NCBI GenBank assembly: GCA_035236585.1
Contig: CP141132.1
Location: 55,525,880 to 55,589,879 of the forward strand
DNA: 64,000 bases
Reading direction: 5' to 3'
Origin: Warburgia ugandensis
Taxonomy: Eukaryota; Streptophyta; Magnoliopsida; Canellales; Canellaceae
The notes beneath the pieces were generated by a model that saw only the letters and a list, made by a program, of their open reading frames with translations, did no database searches and had not been told where the DNA came from. Position 1 is the stretch's first letter. Each line of letters starts with the position of its first letter. The position numbers and the translations under genes were made by a program. This document shows positions 23,380 to 34,468 of the stretch, piece after piece.

Positions 23380-23940
23380 GAAGCAAGATGCCTTGCTCTC
23401 AAGTTAAAGTTCTTGAAATAAAAAATAAAAAAATTCAAGCAATGGACAAATGCACACAATAAAGAAAGGAAGCAAAAGATGGAATCTATTCTAATTGAAA
23501 TTTCATATCTTATTCTCAAAGAAAAAGTGGATCTTCTTTCAATAGAAGAAATGGTGTATAAAGAGTCCTTTGAAGAAGATTTACCTTCATTCAAATTATA
23601 TGAAGAAATAATGTGGAAATAACGATCTTGGGTGAAGTGGCTCAGGGAAGGAGACAAGAACACAAAGATCTTGCATATGACAACAAGTGCTTATAAAAGA
23701 GATAATATAATTTCTTTTGTTAAAGTCAACACTAGAAGATTTATTAACCCAGATCTCATTTCTTTTGATATTGTTAGCTTTTATAAGGATCTTTATTCTT
23801 CAAAAAACCAACATAGCCCTTTCTCAGACTTTCTTAATTTCAATATGATAGGTGGGAAGATAAAGACAAAACTTGAAATGTCATTCTTTATAGAAGAGGT
23901 TGAGAAGGTGGTATTTCAATGTGCTCTTTTAGTCTAGCTG
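23380..23940 (+). mobile_element. L1-type LINE fragment (linker and N-terminal reverse transcriptase)
   Basis: The product contains VKWLREGDKNTKILHMTTSA, the hallmark WLREGDKNTKFFH segment that precedes the reverse transcriptase of plant L1 LINEs, then DLISFDIVSFYKDLYSS and a FIEEVEKVVFQC segment, matching the usual F-EEEVKKAVF. Degraded upstream linker sequence is visible back to about 23380 in other frames. Neither the endonuclease nor the catalytic YADD part is present, so this is a short internal remnant with no visible 3' tail. Confidence 0.8.
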
Positions 23941-24207
23941 GTCAACAGCTGCCTTTTCGATTGTGCATCCATCCATATTGGTCTCTAATAATTGGTGCTC
24001 TCACTCATCAGCTCTTGTCTCCTCCCTTGGCCCTCTTCATTCGAGTGATTATGGCATGAAGGATTGAAAAATGGGCTTTTAAGCCTAAGATTTTGATATC
24101 GACTTTCATTCACTCCCCACGTTGAAAGTCATTTTTAGGCAAAGCATCTCTAGCAAATACAATTAGTTAATCTAATTAGTCACTCAAAGAAAGGTAGGGA
24201 AGTACTA
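23941..24207. other. Short unassigned spacer
   Basis: No coding or repeat signal is visible between the L1 fragment and the GC-rich block. Confidence 0.3.
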
Positions 24208-25109
24208 GTGTAGTTGGCCCCCAGGGGACGCGTCACTCGTGTGCGTCACGGGGTGCATCCCGTGACAAGTGGTTTTGGACAGGTTTCAGAGGAAACCCGT
24301 CTTCTTCGGTTTCCACAGCGTTTCCCCAGCCGGAAAACACCCAGATCCGGCGTGGATCTGGGCAGGGAAGAAGCAAAACCAAATAGGAAGGGGTGGGGGG
24401 CTTACCTCGGTGGTCTGGGAGAGTACCCATCGCCGATGGGTGCGCCTATTCTTCACCCTAAAGCTCCTGCTCGCCGAAAACCATGAAGAAGGGGAAAAAC
24501 CCCAATGTCCAAATTGGAACAGAGAAGAGAGGGGAAATGGGGAGACGGGAATGGGATGGCCGGCCTGACTAGGGCCTAGCCGTTGCCGAAAAAATGTAGA
24601 GAGATGGGTTGAGACGGGTTTCCGATTTTGGTGAAAACCCCAGTCTCAAACGGCTGGAAAAAAATGCAATTTTGAAGAGGGGGGAGATGGGGTTTTTATA
24701 GAGGGGTGAAGGCAGTGCCCCTCAATGGCGGTGCCTCCATTTCCCCTGGTGTATTCTAGAGAAATCAGGAAAAATGGATTTCTGGAGGGGTCTAGAGGTT
24801 GAAGACGACAGGGGGTGCCTTTATCAAAACGGCCCCTGCGTTTTTCATCCTTTTTCTTTTTTAACGTTTTCTGTTTAAATTCCAGAAATAGCCCTATCTT
24901 TAAACAACTATAACTTCTTCATACAAACTCCGTTTTGGGTGATTTTTGAGGCGTTGGATTCCATTTTTCGAGTAGAATCTAATGGTTCTAAGTTTCCTCA
25001 CAAATTTATTCATTTAATATTTTAAATAAAATCAAACATTCAACACTGTCCTTTTCCCATAGAATGTCCAATTTTTGTTAAAGATAGCGTAAATTGCTCG
25101 GGCATTACA
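24208..25109. repeat. GC-rich repeat block, possible solo LTR or similar (fossil if so)
   Basis: A sharp rise in GC content begins near 24208 and fades by about 24850. The block contains a TATA-like GGTTTTTATAGAGGGG at about 24695, and downstream the phrase AACTTCTTCATACAAACTCC, seen in many plant LTR-type repeats. It ends GCTCGGGCATTACA at 25109, so the reverse strand begins TGTAATGCCCG. The open frames of 65-99 codons in the GC-rich part are probably a by-product of composition. I could not find a target duplication, so the LTR interpretation is unproved. Confidence 0.35.
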
Positions 25110-26820
25110 TAATTTGTTTCATTTCTATTAAACACAACCTGATAGATATTCGTGCCTAGTTTCTGACAAGCTTGGTGGTAAGTGTAGAATCACTCTTGTA
25201 TCCAACCCTTGTCTTAGGCACATGGCTCAAAATAGCAATTCCTGCCCCCTACTAATTTTTCTTACAAGTTGTTATATCAAGCCTCCTAGAATCTTGGTTT
25301 TGCAAAGAAATGCAAGAGAATCTAAGGGTGTTTACTGAAGATGCAAACACCAAAAGGTATTGGTTGATATTTTGTCTTTGATTTTAGATTTCCTTTTCAT
25401 ATGATTATTTGACTATGCTTTTGCTATTTAATTGGCTAAATGTGACCAAGGAAGATATCATCAGCCTTCCCTGCTTTCAGGTTTGATCTATTGTTTGGCT
25501 TTGTGATTTGAGTGTGAGTCCATTGTTGTCCTGAGTTCTTCCTGTTATAGTTCTTAATAGATAATTTTGGTTTTACTTCTAATATTGCAGAACGAAACAG
25601 CTTCTCATGGAACTATAGTTGAAGTCCTAAATTCTGATGAGGTGGGTAAAAGAGATGTGTAAAGGTAAATTTTCCAAAAAAAAATATTATGGCAATTCTG
25701 ACTGGGGGACTACCTTATGCACTAGGTATTGGTTATCCACAACAACATCACCAGGTCCTTTTAAGAAGTGCAGTGGGACCAATAGGTTGCTACCTAGTCA
25801 GGTAAATTTCAACTTTGATTTGAGAGAGTCCAGAGGGAAGGTTAGGGGAGGGATTTTCTTATGTATATCACTTCTTTAGTGATATTAGAAATAAAGTTTG
25901 GAGCAATCCACTTCCATTACCTGAGGCCTATAGAAGATGTTCTGATCTATCATCTTCTTCAAAATTTACTCACCAGGGACTTTGTAGGTGGAGTGGTGAA
26001 AATCGTTTGATAGGTAGTTGAAGTGACTACTATAAGTTTGAGGATTCAATATTCTATCTACTGGCATTTCGGTTCATGGCTCATCTATTTACATCTGGTT
26101 GCAGACATGCAAATTACAGGCTTCTCTCAGACCTTGGAACTAGCATTACTGATGTGTGGAGAACAGAATGTATACTTCATGTGTTAAACCTGCTGAAACA
26201 ACATCACACATACACACACCCCCCTATTAGGAGTACATGCTTAATGGGTGTATAAATTACATAACACCCTGCAGAGATTTAAGCCATTCATCATGTTCTG
26301 TGTATAGAAGTGACCCAATACAAAATCACTGCATTGGATGATTCTAGCAACTTGTTTTTGGTCTTTGAAAAACCTTTTAAAAAATGATGGTCATGATTTT
26401 AACTCAAATAAACATTTGCTGAAAGTGTGTAGTGGGTATGAAATTTGTTGCATATCCTATGTTAGGTATTTTGAACATGATGAATGGCTTAGATCTACCA
26501 AAAACTATCATCATGCATGAAAAAGTTTGGCCTATACTTCTCCCATGCCTTTGAGTGTGTACTGCTACCGGAGCTCTATATATACGCTGGTCTTTGATCT
26601 GCCATTGTTGCTACTGTACTATTTGTCTCATATGTCGATAGCTGAAAGGTGGAGACCGATTGCCATGTTAATTTTCCTGTCTGATGGATGAATTGTAACT
26701 GAGCTTGGAGAGGCTCAAAATTTGGAGGTAGAGAATCAAAAAGATGAGACAGGGTTTTGTGTTGCTCTTCTCAATCTTCAATTGTAAATTATAATTGTTT
26801 GGCCATTATTGATAATGGGA
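25110..26820 (+). other. Exon-like islands of an unrecognised gene or gene fragment
   Basis: A block at about 25591-25640 reads NETASHGTIVEVLNSDE between an acceptor-like ATTGCAG and a donor-like GTGGGT. Another at 25690-25805 can be read as LPYALGIGYPQQHHQVLLRS with a following VGPIGCYLV. The sequence between them is T-rich and intron-like. I do not recognise the product and cannot join these into a convincing gene model. It may be a host pseudogene or transposon cargo. Confidence 0.25.
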
Positions 26821-27861
26821 ATTAATAAAAAGGTACTCAAAGAGCTGTTCACAATTGTAGCTCCAATCTTCCTATGCACCAATTGATTGTAATAAAACTG
26901 GTTTTAGGAGGAAATTAGATTTACCTTGGTACAGCAAGGAAATCGATTTTAAGTTGGTATACCAAGGTAGCTAGGATCAAACATGTAGCTCACAGGGCCA
27001 AGGCTCTTACCTCAACATTGAGACAACATAGCCTACCAAGATATATCGAGTAAGAAAAAAGTGGAAAGAATAGTTGTTAATAACAAGACAAGATGTGTTT
27101 GCAAATGTAGAATAACAACTAATTTCATTGACAATAGTTATTTTCACAAGACAAGATGCGTTTACAATAGTTCTTCTAAGATAAATTTTACATAAATATA
27201 GACACAATCATAAAAATGTTAATAACAAGTAGAAGTCCACAAAGGAGATACGCTACTGTATTGAATGATGTTGACGAGGCATCAAATATGAGGGAGACAC
27301 GGTCGCTCCCTCTGTCTTGTAATGCATTAGTGGACTTCAGCACCACATTTTAATCGAACCTTCGCAACATCCAACTACTCTCTCCAACACATTGTAGTCC
27401 CAAATGGTGGTAAGGGTGGTAGCTCAATTGGCATGTACTCATCAAGCCAGATGAACTATCTCATATGTTGTTCGTTGGCAAGGCAACGAAAGTACCACTT
27501 GCCACGATTGGGCTTGGAACGCACCTAAAGCAGTAGCATAGGCCCTCCACCACATACACACAAGCGGTGGGGGTTTCACTCCATTCCTGTGAGTAGACAA
27601 CATGAAGGATATTTTGCTATGTAAGTAATACACACAATTAATAGAAGCAATCATCATTTAACATTTCATAACAAACTAAATAAATAGTCCAAAAAAGAGT
27701 TTTAGTACAATTACTACAACGACATATTCCTTGTCATGATTGCATAATTACTTGTTGTTTCTATGAACATAATCGAAACAAAGTTTCTGTGCAATGGAAG
27801 CGCACCAAGCAGTAGCATCTTGATGAGTGGACTCTTTGTTAGGGCATAATTGTGTGTTCTG
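26821..27861. other. Unassigned sequence beside the Harbinger copy
   Basis: Contains a loosely repeated word ACAAGACAAGATG(T/C)GTTT (27085 and 27150) and a minus-strand frame of 71 codons (27657-27442) with no recognised motif. It may be the 3' part of the Harbinger element, but no TIR was found. Confidence 0.3.
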
Positions 27862-28972
27862 TTAATTATCTTCACTCATCAGGGATGCCTGTAAACCTTG
27901 CATCTCCATCTCATCCCAATGCAGCACTTGCATTCCTACGTTCATCCTTTCCAAGTCTACAATTGTGACAACTTCATCCTCTGAATCACTACTCAATAGT
28001 ATGTTAACATTATCATCATCGCATTGAGAATCAAGATTCTCCCCCATCTCCTTTGCCGACCATGTGTCGTCAATGCATTCTTGCCACAAAAAATTGTGGA
28101 GTGTGCATAATGCTTTCATAAGATTAATCTGTGTCCTAAGAGGAAAGGGAGGCATGAACTTGAGAATGGAAAATCTGGCTTTTAGAACACCAAATGTTCT
28201 TCAAAGATGCATGTTGAAGGTTGAATAACTCCCATGCATTTTGTGGTTGTTGCATCCCCTGGCCAAACTCCTTCAGGTGATACTTGGTCTTTCAATAAGG
28301 GGTAATAAATTGTTGTCTATTTGCATAACCCCAGTCAACCAGGTAATACTTCCCTGCACTATAATTGCGTCAGTAATTACAATGAACCGTTAAGATAGAA
28401 CCTACGAATGTGAAAATATTAACACGATGGATTTACACTCAGGAATTGTCAACTGCGCTCCTCTCATAAGAGCTTCTTTCAGTATAGTGGAGTCATGTGC
28501 AGCCCCCTCAAAGCCAGCCAGCATGTATGTGAATTGCATGTCAAAATTAAAGCATGCAAGAACATTATGTGCACTGAAACCCTTCCTATTACACCACCTT
28601 GTCAAGTCGTGAGGACCCACACAAAAACCTCTAACTGGGATCAAAGTCCCATCAACAGCTCCAATGCAACCTTGTAAATGAAATGATAGAGTGAATGTGG
28701 CATCCAAAAGTGTTCCATTAAAGATCAGTAAAGACAAATGGAGGTACTGGGAAGTGGTTATATTTCTAATAGTTGTTTGTAATCTTTGGGTGGTCTTCTA
28801 TTGCATGAGGGGACATAAGGCGACTGTACAATTGCAACAGCTCATGAAAGACCTTGTGAAAGTTGGTACTAATGGTATAAGTGGACCTAAAAAGATCTTG
28901 CACTACAAGTTCGTACCTCGAGTCTTGACCGACAATCATTAAGAATGTGGCTACCATCTCCTCTATTGTCAC
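27862..28972 (-). pseudogene. Harbinger DDE_Tnp_4 transposase, decayed
   Basis: The minus strand begins MTIEEMVATFLMIVGQDSRY and VVQDLFRSTYTISTNFHKVF, the N-terminal helical region of these transposases. CIGAVDGTLIPVR follows, with the first catalytic Asp. FSAHNVLACFNFDMQFTYML and AGFEGAAHDSTILKEAL carry the second Asp. After a broken stretch, ELFNLQHASLKN leads directly into FGVLKAR-like sequence (28215-28160, in a shifted frame). PPFPLRTQINLMKALCTLHN ends the domain, and an acidic tail follows to 27862. In relatives the third catalytic residue is the Glu of a VVER or VIER word between HASLRN and FGVLKAR. That word is missing here. The copy is therefore catalytically dead as well as frame-broken. 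Confidence 0.85.
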
Positions 28973-28984
28973 CCAACGGGTTTT

Positions 28985-29366
28985 AGATAAGAGGCCAGTA
29001 TTTTGTAAAATAGTAACTAACTTATCAAACTGGACTGGTGCATTCTGTATAATTTTTGAAATCTTGTCCTAGTTTTTCATAAACTTGATGAAATTCCAAG
29101 TAACCTTGAGTTTTGGTTTTTGCATACATAGGTCGGGGAGTGTGCATATGCTGTGCGGCATCCTCCTCCTTGTGTTGCCTAATTTGTGTAAGTGTCGATG
29201 ATACAGTCATGATCACCACATGCTGCACTTCATGAATCACTTCATTGTTGAATGCAGTGCTTTGTGGAACCCCATCACCCATTGCCCTGTATTGTCGCAG
29301 ATGAAAATAGTAATGGGTAGATAACAACATTTGTGCAATAGCTACAAACATAGATAACAACAACAT
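28985..29366 (-). other. Open frame between the two Harbinger genes
   Basis: A 113-codon minus-strand frame (29366-29025) reads QYRAMGDGVPQSTAFNNEVI and TLTQIRQHKEEDAAQHMHTP. No family is recognised. It may be an eroded part of the Harbinger Myb/SANT gene or transposase leader. Confidence 0.3.
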
Positions 29367-29836
29367 TTGCTTTCATTTTAACAAATTTTCAATAGAGTCT
29401 CCTTTGTTTTTCAGACATTTCACAGTTCACGCTTATTACTTGTTACACCTGATAATCAACATTTCTAAGCATAAAAAAACACCATAGAAAATCAGATATT
29501 GAAGCATTTGCTAGATTTCATTTCAATGTGTTTGTGTAAGCTTTCCTAACAATTTGAACTATAAGCAACTACTGAGTAGAAACACAAGAGCACTACAAAC
29601 AAACAGCCTAAAATAAGACACTAAAGAGCCTCAATAGACAAGATATGTTGCATGGTCTTCACATATGTCCATCACTACAGACAATATCCATGGTCCAATA
29701 TAGAAACACACATCAAAGTTTCAAACAACAAAAGCCATAAAGTGATTCTAATCAAACTAGATAGGATCTTCACATACAGCAGTTGTCTCTCCTACGGCCA
29801 ATTAGCAAAAATCGTCCTGAAGTCTAGGTATGTTTT

Positions 29837-30975
29837 TTACAAAATACTATACACCTTAACTCTCTCTAACTCAGTTAGACCCTCCAAAGTATCAATTATA
29901 GTCATCCAAGCCGTGTTGTCTAGATCCACAAGTCTTTCTATCCTTAATATAATGGAAGGATCAATGAATGAGTGGGGATCATTAGACGTTGAGGATGCTG
30001 CCTGACTGGGTTTTTTCCCTTTTCCCCTCACTCATTGTAGGTTAGCAGTCCTAAATGAGGGAATCAAAGATGATGTTGTGGAGGTAGCTGGGCGGACATG
30101 GGGTTGTGGAATGTCTTTTGATGGATCTTGTGGATGCAATCCATCATTGTCCCCTTGTACTTCCTCCCCATAATATGTGACCCATGAGTCAAATGCAACA
30201 GCATCCATGTTTGACATATCCGATCTATATACTTCCTCAACCAGTTGTGTATATTGATTGCCAGCCATGCTCGATTCTCCAAGTGCCTCATCTTCTGCAA
30301 AAATATTAATCCCAGAGTAGAATTCTCCCGTGACACTGCTCCCCCCAAACACTATCTCCAGGTGTTCATAGTTCCATAAATTCCTGCTAAACAAGCAAGG
30401 AGCCTTCGGATTCGACTGTACAGACACATAAACATTTGTAGGGCATTATAAAGTTGATGTAAAGTACTATACTATTGTAATAATGCCTTACCTGCAAGTG
30501 GCCATTTATGATCTCTGGAGTTGCAAGAAAGCAATTTCTCTCTACATCCCACCCTAAGCCTTAGTCTCCATTCTTCAACTTTGCAAGTGCAACATACTTG
30601 CTTTTGAAAAAGCCTTATCTTCGTAATAAACTACTTCATCGTCAAATCAACTCCAAATCAAATTTTGAAGCAAAGCAGCAATTCCTTAATCACTGCACTC
30701 TTTGGCATACTCCCAGTTGCAATGATCCTACCCTCTATGATTTTATCATAGAGTGTTTCAAGGATAAAGTCCTCTTATTCCTTAGTCCATTCATTATAAG
30801 GTCCCTTGTCTCCCTCAAATATGCCTTCAAACATTGTGTCCGGATCTTCACTATCAATCGAATTAGGTGTCATAGGAACTCTTTCCTTTCTTTTGTATGA
30901 CATCTGAAAAGAAATATATTTGCTATTTAGGCTATCACAAGGCCTCAAATAGATCATACAAATAAGAGGATGCAT
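29837..30975 (-). pseudogene. Harbinger Myb/SANT-like partner gene, decayed
   Basis: On the minus strand PYNEWTKE opens a Myb/SANT-like helix region near 30800. LWNYEHLEIVFGGSSVTGEF (30390-30330) matches the LP-FD-L-IIFG--RATG segment seen after the Myb/SANT-like domain of plant transposon-derived proteins. A Ser/Thr/Pro-rich linker and a C-terminal helical segment (DPSIILRIERLVDLDN) follow to 29837. Family members bind the transposon ends and bring the transposase to DNA. Stop codons interrupt this copy and its exon limits are uncertain. Confidence 0.65.
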
Positions 30976-33969
30976 TAGAAGAGCATAGTTTAATGTGGTT
31001 GCAGCTCCTGGTTTCTCATTGGCACCATTTCGTTTGTAATTTGTTTTCTCATTAGATATAAGCTCATTAGCAACATTTTCTATAATGAATTAGGGCTTTA
31101 TTTATCTGTTTGTTTATTTTGTATTCATCTTATGTTTGTTACTGTCGTCAATATGCATGTAATTACCTCAATACATGTTTGCATAATTTGCTATGGACAT
31201 TTGTAAATCACATATATACTAGAGTAATTTTTTGGAAATGAAAGTTTCTTTGATAGATTACTGTAAACCACTTTTGCCATTTTTTTCAAGATAGGCAAAA
31301 TATAATCCACTATAAGACCGGATAAGGTAAGATACTCTATTAGTTGAAGCTCATGTTATGTGATTGAAAAGACCTGGGATCTTATTAAGTTTCCCACATC
31401 CAACTCCTACCAACTCAATTTCTTAGTAAGTTGGTTTGATAAAGTTAAATAATTCCAGTTCCATATGCTACCTCACAATACTATGTTAATGAGTTGCTAG
31501 AGTATGGTATGATTCTCTAATTTTCTTTGTGGTTTTTCATTTTGCACTAGAAAATTGTAATTTTATGATGAGGTGATTCTCCTCACATTAGTTGATGTAG
31601 CAGATGTGAAATTGTTCCCATCTGTGAATATTGATGTGCTTTTCAATGCATTGGCAATTAATTTATTGGTTTTATGTTAGGCTTAGGCTTTGAGTGGTAG
31701 AGGTTTGTTAGTTTGCTCTATGCCTCGTCACCTTCACTTCATGTACTCTTACAAAGTGGTTATGGTTTAATCATTGTCATAGTGGTTAATAAATCCATGG
31801 GCCTACTTTATCTTCATTCCCACAGGGGCTTTCATTGGTTTATTATCTAATGACTAGGTTCATGTGAAATTTTTGCCATTTACAAAGCAGAGAATGTAGT
31901 GAATGACTACACTACTTGTGAAATTTTGCTGAAGAAGCCAAAATTGAAGTAGATTATGTATTTTGAATTGTAGATCCTGATATCTAGTCCTTGCAGCATA
32001 ACTTTTAAGACCCTAACACTCACAACAAAGTAGATGATAGGGATTGTCCCACTGTTAGCAGCTTTTGTGGATATTTGATAGTGTCCTTATTGCCAATGAT
32101 TATTTTGATGTAGCGAAGAATTCATAACTATTATGTTAGTTTGTCAAGTTAATATGGAGATAACATACAATCATGTGGGTTGGTAAATTGGGAAGCACAA
32201 GCTTTGAGGAATATGGTGTTGGAGTGAGGCCAAGGGAATGATGATGCCTTGCATTTGGCTGTCATCATCTTTGGCTTAATTATTGGGGTTGACTTGTTGT
32301 CGCCATTTTGTTCTTGGTTGTTTCTACTTCTGAGTTGTTCTATGAATTAGGAGGAAGAGGGGTGTAATTGAAGGGCTGACCCCTAATTGGGATAAGGTCT
32401 TGATGATGATGATGAGGGGTGTAATTGAAGGATGAGAATGGTAATATTAGGTGATTACTTTTGTCACTCATTTGCAGATCATAGAGAACATGGGAATTAA
32501 GGGGCACATATGTTTTGGCATGGGACTCTTTAACATCAACACTGCTTTTATGTCTACCATTGCTTTTGATGATTTCCTAATTTTGAATTATTGTGGTTCT
32601 CAACTTTGCAATCAGAATTTATAGTTGTCTATTTAGCAGAGTCTTCCTCACAAAAGTTGGGGATGCACGATTATTCATTGAATTGTTTTTTAAGTCTGTT
32701 CATATGATCTTTATGTATTTTTGTTAATTATTTGTTAGTGAGAGGCATCATGGTTTGTTGTTATGCACTTGGTGGTATAGATCTATCAGTTCCAATACCT
32801 ACCTTTCCACTCTTTTCATCACTATGTGCTTCTATCATGCTATTGTAGGTTAGTTATAGTTATATTAGTCAATTTCATTGTTTTACCTTGCCTTCAATGC
32901 AGAACTTTCAGTAATGGCTCCCTAGGCTTCTTATCTAGGCTAATGTAAACCAAATTTCTAACATTTGCAATGTAGAGATGTAGTGAATAAGGAGCTTTAG
33001 CTAAAGAAATAGTTGTCAAACTTATATTGGAGAAGACGGGGACTATGGAGCTTAGGAATTTCATGCCTGAGCTCGGTGTTCTACAATTTACTTGTAAAGG
33101 TCCTAAAATTTTCAAAAAAAGGACAATATGAGATATTATATCACTTTTTTAAGGAACTTGTGTGGAGATTTCTAATGGGCAGGTCCTTCATTTTAATGAG
33201 TATTTGGAAGCAGGAATTAGGTACCTAATTGGAAGAAAGATAGTGGAGTTATAAAATCCTTCCAAAGTAGAAACGGGCCAAGCATCAGCAGAAAACATAT
33301 CAAGCAAGAACATCAAGATGCAAAGATGCAAAGAAAGAATCCAGAAACCAGCCATCAGAACATCGAGTAAGAATATAAGCCAAAATAACACGCGCACACA
33401 CACACACATATGCTGACCAAAATCAGAAATCCACTAACAGATTCCTAACCTAAAGAAGCACTCAATTATAGAAATTCCTTGGATCTACAACCAAACACCC
33501 ACACAGAAATACCTCACCAAAATAGAACCTAGATGGAAAAGTGGGGATTTATAGAACGCAAAAAAAGAGATTTTACTCAAGGAATTGATTTTCGATAAAA
33601 AAAGCTAATGCGTACACAAAGAGAAAGAGACAAAACCCTCAAGAGATAGAACCTTGTGATGAAGGGGTTGTGGTGGAGACAAACCCTGCTGGCGAGAAGC
33701 ATGATTTGTTACCAGCGAGAACAAACAGCATTGATCGGCGACAAAGATGGGGCTATTGACGAGAACGAACGGCGTTGATGGGCAACAAAGATGGGCTGCC
33801 AACGAGAAACAATGGTGAGAAGGGAAGAGGAAACCAACACAGGTGTTTCTCTCTTTAAAAAAACACTTGTTTGAAATGATTTATCTCTTTCTAAAAGAGT
33901 TCAGGTTTTACATTGAAATGAAGATTTGACATATTTTAGATGACACCTCAAATATCACACATCATAAAG
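30976..33969. other. Intergenic sequence, mostly featureless
   Basis: There is no gene that I can support. Reading frames are short. It contains the 39-bp LINE insertion (32375-32413) and, near 33700-33810, a short local repeat of GGCGACAAAGATGGG / GGCAACAAAGATGGG in a slightly GC-richer patch. Confidence 0.4.
32375..32413 (+). mobile_element. 39-bp RTE LINE insertion (extreme 5' truncation)
   Basis: The 39 bases match the last bases of the RTE LINE at 49274-52476: GACCCCTAATTGGGATAAGG, then TCTTGATGATGATGAT. They are flanked by perfect 18-bp direct repeats GAGGGGTGTAATTGAAGG (32357-32374 and 32414-32431). Target-primed reverse transcription that stopped almost at once explains this. The duplication proves that this is an insertion and not chance similarity. 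Confidence 0.93.
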
Positions 33970-34215
33970 TTAAATAAGCCTAATATTTTACATACTTCAA
34001 AAATATCACAATTAAATAAACTTGACATCTCGCATATGCTGAAGATATTGCAGTTAAATAAACCTGATATTGCACATATGCCGAAGATATTGTAGTTAAA
34101 TAAACCTGATATTTCATATGCGTAAAAAATATTGCAGTTAAATAAACCTAATATTTCACATGTGTAGAAGATATCGTAATTAAATAAGCTGTATTTCTAT
34201 AATATCTCAGAAACG
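33970..34215. repeat. 42-bp minisatellite upstream of the CBR2 gene
   Basis: Units beginning TTAAATAAACCTGATATTTC and ending GAAGATATTGCAG start at 33970, 34012, 34054, 34096, 34138 and 34180, an exact 42-base period with scattered substitutions. The array ends about 120 bases before the putative TATA box. It could influence the promoter, but nothing in the sequence shows this. Confidence 0.9.
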
Positions 34216-34220
34216 CCAAA

Positions 34221-34274
34221 CATGTACCATTAAATAAACCCCTCTAACATGTAACGTTAAATAAACCCCTCTAA
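34221..34274. repeat. 27-bp tandem duplication
   Basis: CATGTACCATTAAATAAACC with CCTCTAA (34221-34247) is repeated with two or three changes at 34248-34274. It shares the TTAAATAAACC word with the adjacent 42-bp array and probably derives from it. Confidence 0.85.
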
Positions 34275-34330
34275 TCTTGGGTCGCAAGGGAATGAAATAT
34301 TCGTCGAGACAAAGAAAGCGAAGTATGCAC

Positions 34331-34340
34331 TATATTTATA
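34331..34340 (+). promoter_or_regulatory. Putative TATA box of the CBR2 gene
   Basis: TATATTTATA lies 129 bases upstream of the start codon at 34469, which allows a transcription start around 34365 and a 5' leader of about 100 bases, usual for plant genes. The assignment rests on position and sequence only. Confidence 0.45.
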
Positions 34341-34468
34341 CACCTGTGTGCGGAGTATCTTTGATTAGCAAAATTTGCACAAATAATAGGAAAAAGAACA
34401 GCGACTGGGAAACTCAAGTTTCTATAAAGTCTCTCCTGTGAAGTTCGTTCGTCTTTTTGGGAGACGAA

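Larger units (their letters stand above)
27862..30975 (-). mobile_element. PIF/Harbinger DNA transposon, both genes present, ends not found
   Basis: A DDE transposase gene (28972-27862) and a Myb/SANT-like gene (30975-29837) lie in the same orientation, the typical pair of plant PIF/Harbinger elements in which both proteins are needed for movement. I could not identify TIRs or a TTA/TAA target duplication on either side, so the limits given are only those of the coding parts. Both genes are broken. Confidence 0.75.

Noticed and set aside
24214-24568. Overlapping frames of 90-99 codons on both strands in the GC-rich island
   Set aside because: No recognisable motif, both strands equally open, and composition alone explains it.
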